Origin: a virus
Reading direction: 5' to 3' (one strand)
DNA: 31,173 bases
Virus record (IMG/VR): IMGVR_UViG_3300025102_000162
Span: 1 to 31,173 of that record
Shown here one piece after another: positions 27,846-31,173 of this stretch. The number at the start of each line of letters is the position of its first letter. Positions within the stretch are counted from its first letter, which is position 1. The translations under genes were made by a program, and so were the position numbers. The notes beneath the pieces were generated by a model. It did not search any database. It saw only the letters and a program-made list of their open reading frames with translations, and had not been told where the DNA came from.

Positions 27846-28024
27846 TGGCGGACTTAAAAGATATAGATACACTTGTTATAATCAAAGAATTATTAACAAG
27901 ACAAACACCTAACAAAGTAAACCTATTTAGAGAAGCAACTATAACTGCACAAGATGGAAGAGTACAACTCTTAGGTATCATGGCTGCAGTAGAGATGAAG
28001 CTAGATAGTCCAGAGGAAGAGTAA
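27845..28024 (+). CDS. Hypothetical protein (59 aa)
   Basis: Begins MADLKDIDTLVIIKELLTRQ; start overlaps the previous stop (TAATG) and GAGGAGG lies just upstream. Acidic, with beta strands in the second half (EATITAQDGRVQLLGIMAAV). No motif recognised. Confidence 0.65.
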   Translation: MADLKDIDTLVIIKELLTRQTPNKVNLFREATITAQDGRVQLLGIMAAVEMKLDSPEEE

Positions 28025-28026
28025 CA

Positions 28027-28242
28027 ATGGTAATGGATATGATGATAGAAGATGCTATCAAAGAATCTGATATGTGGGAGATAAACAATCCCAGGGTACA
28101 CGCATTACTGCGTAACCTTATGGTATTCATTGACCACTCTGATAATATTAGTGATAATATATCACATGAAGTATTATCTTATTTAATAACTTTAGTACGT
28201 GCATACGGTGACCCAAAGTTTACCGTACCAGTAAGTGCCTAA
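28027..28242 (+). CDS. Hypothetical protein (71 aa), last gene of the early block
   Basis: Begins MVMDMMIEDAIKESDMWEIN. Ribosome site AGAGGAAGAG. Helical, His/Asp-rich middle (RNLMVFIDHSDNISDNISHE). Its TAA stop overlaps the TAG stop of the convergent metallophosphoesterase gene, inside a 17-bp palindrome. Function unknown. Confidence 0.65.
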   Translation: MVMDMMIEDAIKESDMWEINNPRVHALLRNLMVFIDHSDNISDNISHEVLSYLITLVRAYGDPKFTVPVSA

Positions 28243-28254
28243 AGAATCTTTAGG
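28238..28254. terminator. 17-bp palindrome over the convergent stop codons
   Basis: CCTAAAGA and TCTTTAGG around one central A. Both convergent genes stop inside the left arm. It could fold as a small hairpin in both transcripts, but no U-tract follows on either side, so it is a possible weak bidirectional terminator. Confidence 0.4.
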
Positions 28255-29414
28255 TTATCCCATCCTTTTTTATTTATAGTAAATGTAAGTACACCTGGAT
28301 GGGACCAAAGACCAGACCTAGCTGTAAAGTCTATGCTTTTATCTAAGCTAGGAGATTGAAACCAAGTCCTATCACCTTGTTGCTTTGCACGGAAGTGATG
28401 GTAGTGACCCGTAATTAAAATTTGTACGTCACTCATTGGTAAGAATCCGTACATCTGTCCCTTCCACCATTTCTCTATCTTTACTTCTGGATTACTTCCA
28501 CCACCACCAGTCATGTGACCATGTGTCCAACCGCAAGGTATAGATTTAATAGTCATGACCTGGTGAAAACCATCTGGTACATCTACTGTTACATTCTTAT
28601 AACGTTCTTTATTAGCAGCCATAATCTCTTCACATATTTGTAAGTGCATAGTATCAGAGTTATCTAATCTACTTGTAGCAACCTGACCTTTACTGGTCCT
28701 GGTCATTTCTCCGTGGTTACCTGGCGCACCAGCAAGTATTAATTTATCTGCATGTGGTAAGAATGTATCTATTGTTTTCATAATCATAGACCTGGCTAAT
28801 CCATATTGTTCAATCAATGACAATGAAACATTATGTGGCTGGCTCTCGTAAAAATGTGGAGTACAATTTTCTGTAAGGTCACCTAATCCTATCATATATA
28901 TTTCATCTATTTGTACACCTGATTTACGCAGCTCTTTAATTCTATTGATTGCATCTTGCAAAGCCATGTCATATCGTTTAATAGTATTCTCAACTCCGTA
29001 ATCTTTTTTTCCAAGTTGCCAATCAGCCATAAAAAATAAGAATGCTGTGTCACCACCATGAGTTTTTAATTTAAGAGGTGGTTTTCTACCAGCTTGTTTG
29101 AATAATGCTTTGAAATATTTATCTTGACCAGGATTCTTCTTACGTACTACACCTTTAAACGCAAAGAATGTTTCAGTTCTCCCACCTTTCAGTTGAACTT
29201 GCCAGGAGCTTGCCTTAACTGTATCTACAATCTCATATAACCTTGGGTCAAATCCCCAGTCATGTAATATTTGTTCGTATTTATTTCTAAAGTTTGGGTC
29301 GGTACCAACGTGTGTAATCTCACCTTGACCAGTAGCTTCGTTGACTTCTAGTCCAGGTTGCCATCCCGATTTATAAAAATTATTACCCCATTCTTCGGGT
29401 ACTTTGTTAGTCAT
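28239..29414 (-). CDS. Metallophosphoesterase / calcineurin-like nuclease-type protein (391 aa)
   Basis: Five metallophosphoesterase motifs in order: FFMADWQLGK (Asp131, with Gln133 where most members have His), GLGDLTE (Asp179), GAPGNHGE (Asn233, His234), THGH (297-300) and GHYHH (336-340). The ADWQLGK, GDLTEN and GNHGE wording is typical of an actinophage family often annotated as metallophosphoesterase or exonuclease. The first 120 residues are a separate domain with QILHDWGFDPRLYEIVDTVK and SSWQVQLKGG. Likely cleaves phosphodiester bonds, perhaps working with the annealing protein in DNA processing (inference). Own promoter/operator upstream; ribosome site GGGAGG. Confidence 0.85.
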   Translation of the reverse strand: MTNKVPEEWGNNFYKSGWQPGLEVNEATGQGEITHVGTDPNFRNKYEQILHDWGFDPRLYEIVDTVKASSWQVQLKGGRTETFFAFKGVVRKKNPGQDKYFKALFKQAGRKPPLKLKTHGGDTAFLFFMADWQLGKKDYGVENTIKRYDMALQDAINRIKELRKSGVQIDEIYMIGLGDLTENCTPHFYESQPHNVSLSLIEQYGLARSMIMKTIDTFLPHADKLILAGAPGNHGEMTRTSKGQVATSRLDNSDTMHLQICEEIMAANKERYKNVTVDVPDGFHQVMTIKSIPCGWTHGHMTGGGGSNPEVKIEKWWKGQMYGFLPMSDVQILITGHYHHFRAKQQGDRTWFQSPSLDKSIDFTARSGLWSHPGVLTFTINKKGWDNLKIL

Positions 29415-29431
29415 ATTTAACCTCCCTGTTA

Positions 29432-29450
29432 TAACTATTATACATAGTTA
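29432..29450 (-). promoter_or_regulatory. Operator palindrome over a minus-strand -10 box
   Basis: TAACTAT (29432-29438) and ATAGTTA (29444-29450) form a perfect 7-bp inverted repeat with a 5-nt spacer. The minus-strand TATAAT (29437-29442) is inside it. This lies in the 62-bp gap before the metallophosphoesterase gene. A repressor bound to the palindrome would block this promoter. The -35 region is not clear. Confidence 0.55.
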
Positions 29451-29476
29451 AAGGAAGGTTATATATGATTTATAAA

Positions 29477-29758
29477 TTACTTAGTAATTTGTTTTTTAGC
29501 GTATGTTTTAATGACTGCAAGTGCAGCACCACCACCAGCAAGTGCAGCTAACTGTAATGTTTCAGCTTCTACACCAACTAATGGAGCAACTGTTAATGCA
29601 CCAATAAAGGCTTCTACGAATGTCCAAGCTGTACGCTCAATCATATCTTTTAAGTCTTCACTCATTTTATACTCCCATGAATCAGACCAAGGTGTCCACC
29701 AAACATCTTTCTTAAATGTACCATCCTGGTTTCTTGCTCTCTTTATTCTATCAAACAT
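29477..29758 (-). CDS. Holin-like protein (two membrane helices, 93 aa)
   Basis: Polar aromatic start (MFDRIKRARNQDGTFKKDVW WTPW), then a helix ERTAWTFVEAFIGALTVAPLV (about 41-61) and a second helix LQLAALAGGGAALAVIKTYA (about 68-87), and a short basic tail. RTAWTFVxAFxGAL...AAxAGGAAALxVIKT is the pattern of small class II holins of actinobacterial phages. It would permeabilise the cytoplasmic membrane at the end of infection. Overlaps the DUF5675-like gene by one base, forming a lysis pair. Confidence 0.75.
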   Translation of the reverse strand: MFDRIKRARNQDGTFKKDVWWTPWSDSWEYKMSEDLKDMIERTAWTFVEAFIGALTVAPLVGVEAETLQLAALAGGGAALAVIKTYAKKQITK

Positions 29759-30348
29759 TATCTTATTATCCTGCCTTTCAACATAGCATTTCCTACTAAA
29801 ACATTACCATTGACTTCTTCTAGTTTTTCCATAACTGTTTTAGCTAGTACTACATCATCTGTTGAAGCATTTGATGCAGGTTTTTCTAGTAACTTAGTTA
29901 TAGTTGTGTACTCTATGCTTACTTTTTTACCAAGTAACAACTCTTTTGCCACTTTGTTATAGAGTTTTGAGTACGCTTTTCCTGAATGTCCTATAAATCC
30001 ATCATCACTTAAATCTAAATCTTGTTGTGTTTCTCCTACAATTAAGCAACCCGAGGTATGCTCATCGGTGTTTCCAGCGTGTATAAGTATATAAGTAAAG
30101 TTAGGTACATCTTGTAAATGTAACATACCATAGTGTGAGTTACCATATCTCTCTGCATATTTAATATGAAAGCCACCAACAGTTCTAAACTTTATATCGT
30201 ATGTACCCTCTGGTATGCAGGTTTCGTGCATAACTTTTACTGCCTGGTATTGGTCCTCTAATGTATAACATTCAAACTGACCATCAACTAGAAGTATCCC
30301 ATTAGTTGCATCCGTTCCAAATTGTGTTCTAACAACTGTGAGTTTCAC
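29758..30348 (-). CDS. DUF5675-like protein, putative lysis enzyme (196 aa)
   Basis: MKLTVVRTQFGTDATNGILL VDG, then ECYTLEDQY, CIPEGTYDIKF, YGMLHLQDVPNFTYILIHAG N, and TSGCLIVG. TLED, IPxGxY, IHxGN and GCxxVG are the marks of the DUF5675 family (residues 29-105). The conserved His90 and Cys101 recall L,D-transpeptidase-like or other wall-active Cys enzymes, but the family's activity is not established to my knowledge. Its place directly before a holin suggests the endolysin slot. Residues 115-196 are an extra helical region (VVLAKTVMEKLEEVNGNVLV). Ribosome site GGAGGAATAG. Confidence 0.75.
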   Translation of the reverse strand: MKLTVVRTQFGTDATNGILLVDGQFECYTLEDQYQAVKVMHETCIPEGTYDIKFRTVGGFHIKYAERYGNSHYGMLHLQDVPNFTYILIHAGNTDEHTSGCLIVGETQQDLDLSDDGFIGHSGKAYSKLYNKVAKELLLGKKVSIEYTTITKLLEKPASNASTDDVVLAKTVMEKLEEVNGNVLVGNAMLKGRIIR

Positions 30349-30417
30349 CTATTCCTCCATTCTTACAGTTACATATATTTATGTGTGTGCCTTTGTCATT
30401 CACATAAGAACAGCACA

Positions 30418-30456
30418 CTACTTACCACCACAACAACCACTACCGCAGCAGTCCAT
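30418..30456 (-). CDS. 12-residue Cys-rich micro-ORF
   Basis: MDCCGSGCCGGK, with ATG two bases after the stop of the two-TM gene and AAAGGAGAA at proper distance. Four of twelve residues are Cys in two CC pairs. If translated it could bind a metal or act as a lipidated or membrane-near peptide. It may also simply be a short upstream ORF in the lysis transcript. Confidence 0.4.
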   Translation of the reverse strand: MDCCGSGCCGGK

Positions 30457-30457
30457 G

Positions 30458-30646
30458 CTATTCTCCTTTTCTAAAACCAATGGTTAATAACCATATAGCT
30501 AATGTAATTATAGTAGCTAATCCTGTAACTTGCTGGGCAGAACCAGTTAGTGTAAGCGTAGCAATAACTAAACCAACCAAAGTCCAACTAAGGTTTAGTG
30601 TTTCTTTAATTATTGTTACTAACCAAGACCATAACTTCTTAATCAT
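30458..30646 (-). CDS. Small two-TM membrane protein, second holin-like candidate (62 aa)
   Basis: Begins MIKKLWSWLVTIIKETLNLS; two hydrophobic stretches, about residues 17-34 (LNLSWTLVGLVIATLTLTG) and 39-57 (VTGLATIITLAIWLLTIGF), end RKGE. Charged ends with a short polar turn give a hairpin topology as in small holins or antiholins. Starts directly at the stop of the acidic gene (TAA ATG) with GGAGAAGTTA upstream. Together with the 93-aa protein it could form a holin/antiholin pair. Confidence 0.65.
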   Translation of the reverse strand: MIKKLWSWLVTIIKETLNLSWTLVGLVIATLTLTGSAQQVTGLATIITLAIWLLTIGFRKGE

Positions 30647-31173
30647 TTAACTTCTCCTAAATATAAACGCAGCCATACTAGCTATTCTAGTCAAGATTAC
30701 AGGAACTACGACTTCTTGTGCTTTTTCTTTTTGGTCCTGAGTCATGTCATCACCTATACTACTTATAGTTATCTCTTCAAAATCTAAATCAATAAAGGTT
30801 TCTATTGGATTCTCTAAGAATGCTTCGTACTGTACCTCTGTGACAACATCAGCAAGAGTATAGTTCTCTACATCTGCGTTCTCTACAGCTCTTTCTACAT
30901 ATTCCTCTACTGCTTCAGCTATAACCTCATCATCTTTAATAGTTTCAGCTATTATCTCAACATCTTCTGTTTCTACTTGTAATACTTCAGCAACAACTTC
31001 TACTTGTTCTTCTGTAAGTTCTTCTATCTCTTCAATAGCTTCTTCAACTACTGCCTGGATTACTTCCTGGACTTCTTCTGATACATTCTCTAACTCTTGT
31101 ACACCAACATCATTAACTTCTTCAAGTACTTCTATGACTTCCTCTGTTTCAAGTTCCTCTACATATTCCTCAA
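30647..31173 (-). CDS. Very acidic Glu/Val-rich protein, C-terminal part (partial)
   Basis: At least 174 residues; the 5' end lies beyond the right edge. For about 110 residues it is a run of Glu/Val/Ile heptad-like units (EEVIEVLEEVN, EEVQEVIQAVVEEAIEEIEE LTEEQVEVVAEVL, VEEYVERAVE), then FLENPIETFIDLDFEEITIS, and a conserved-looking end with MTQDQKEKAQEVVVPVILTR followed by IASMAAFIFRRS. The end looks like an amphipathic or membrane-associated helix. Structural and accessory proteins of actinophages can carry such EExVEAV repeats. Function unknown. Confidence 0.6.
   Translation of the reverse strand, partial: EEYVEELETEEVIEVLEEVNDVGVQELENVSEEVQEVIQAVVEEAIEEIEELTEEQVEVVAEVLQVETEDVEIIAETIKDDEVIAEAVEEYVERAVENADVENYTLADVVTEVQYEAFLENPIETFIDLDFEEITISSIGDDMTQDQKEKAQEVVVPVILTRIASMAAFIFRRS

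Noticed and set aside
29465-29551. 28-codon plus-strand ORF behind AAAGGAAGG
   Set aside because: It has the stereotyped ribosome site but is antisense to the holin gene, has no early promoter motif, and its Cys/Ser/Thr-rich sequence looks like the reverse of the holin Ala/Gly codons.
1-31173. CRISPR array, insertion sequence, integrase or attachment site
   Set aside because: No regularly spaced direct repeats, no transposase or recombinase motifs, no tRNA fragment seen; the genome may still have an integrase outside the window.

Overview
This window is a 31-kb piece of an AT-rich tailed-phage (Caudoviricetes) genome, truncated at both ends. It holds a terminase large subunit, portal, scaffold, major capsid protein of the SU10/DUF5309-like type, an adaptor, a beta-propeller tail protein, the start of a fibre-like protein, a lysis region and a block of small early genes. 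There is no tape-measure protein, tail sheath or tail tube. Instead there is a run of very large proteins (1556, 646, 638, 343 and 275 aa) plus a virion transglycosylase between portal and scaffold, which suggests short-tailed (podovirus-like) particles with ejected internal proteins. Several accessory proteins resemble families I associate with actinobacteriophages: the GDLTE/GNHGE metallophosphoesterase, the C-x4-C / LSxYN / C-x2-H zinc protein, the NCETSAIGRAL annealing-protein motif and the small holin. Together with the low GC this makes a low-GC actinobacterium, for example a marine one, my best host guess. That is inference, not shown by the sequence.

Layout. (1) The late operon is on the minus strand and runs from about 21.4 kb down to position 1: three small basic proteins, TerL, portal, two small proteins, the 1556-aa protein, the 343-aa protein, a transglycosylase, a 35-aa protein, the 638-, 646- and 275-aa proteins, scaffold, capsid, adaptor, propeller tail protein and fibre. 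Most junctions overlap as TAATG, ATGA or TAGTG, as expected for translational coupling. (2) A plus-strand cassette at 5.1-5.5 kb interrupts this operon. It has its own promoter, two small genes and a terminator, with another terminator just upstream, so it looks like a moron. (3) Noncoding 21.66-22.55 kb lies between the late operon and the early genes. It contains a candidate folded RNA with a possible pseudoknot, palindromes, a near-consensus promoter with an operator on its -10 box, and an attenuator-like leader. (4) The plus-strand early block, 22.55-28.24 kb, encodes a P-loop kinase, a papain-like protein, a Cys-cluster protein, HTH and winged-helix proteins, a single-strand annealing protein and many small unknowns. 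(5) A minus-strand lysis/accessory operon runs 31.17-28.24 kb: an acidic Glu/Val-rich protein (partial), a two-TM protein, a 12-aa Cys-rich peptide, a DUF5675-like protein, a holin and the metallophosphoesterase. It converges on the early block with overlapping stop codons.

The strongest new-looking signal is a bipartite element, GTAACC - 15/16 nt - AGTCTAA, found six times on the plus strand directly upstream of early genes and once, weaker, facing the late operon. The boxes are conserved while the spacer varies, and the distance from the GTAACC box to the TCTAAN hexamer is 17-18 nt, so it reads as a phage family of sigma-type promoters with an unusual -35 box. Several copies also supply the stop codon of the gene before them. 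No tRNA, CRISPR array, integrase or DNA polymerase was found in the window.
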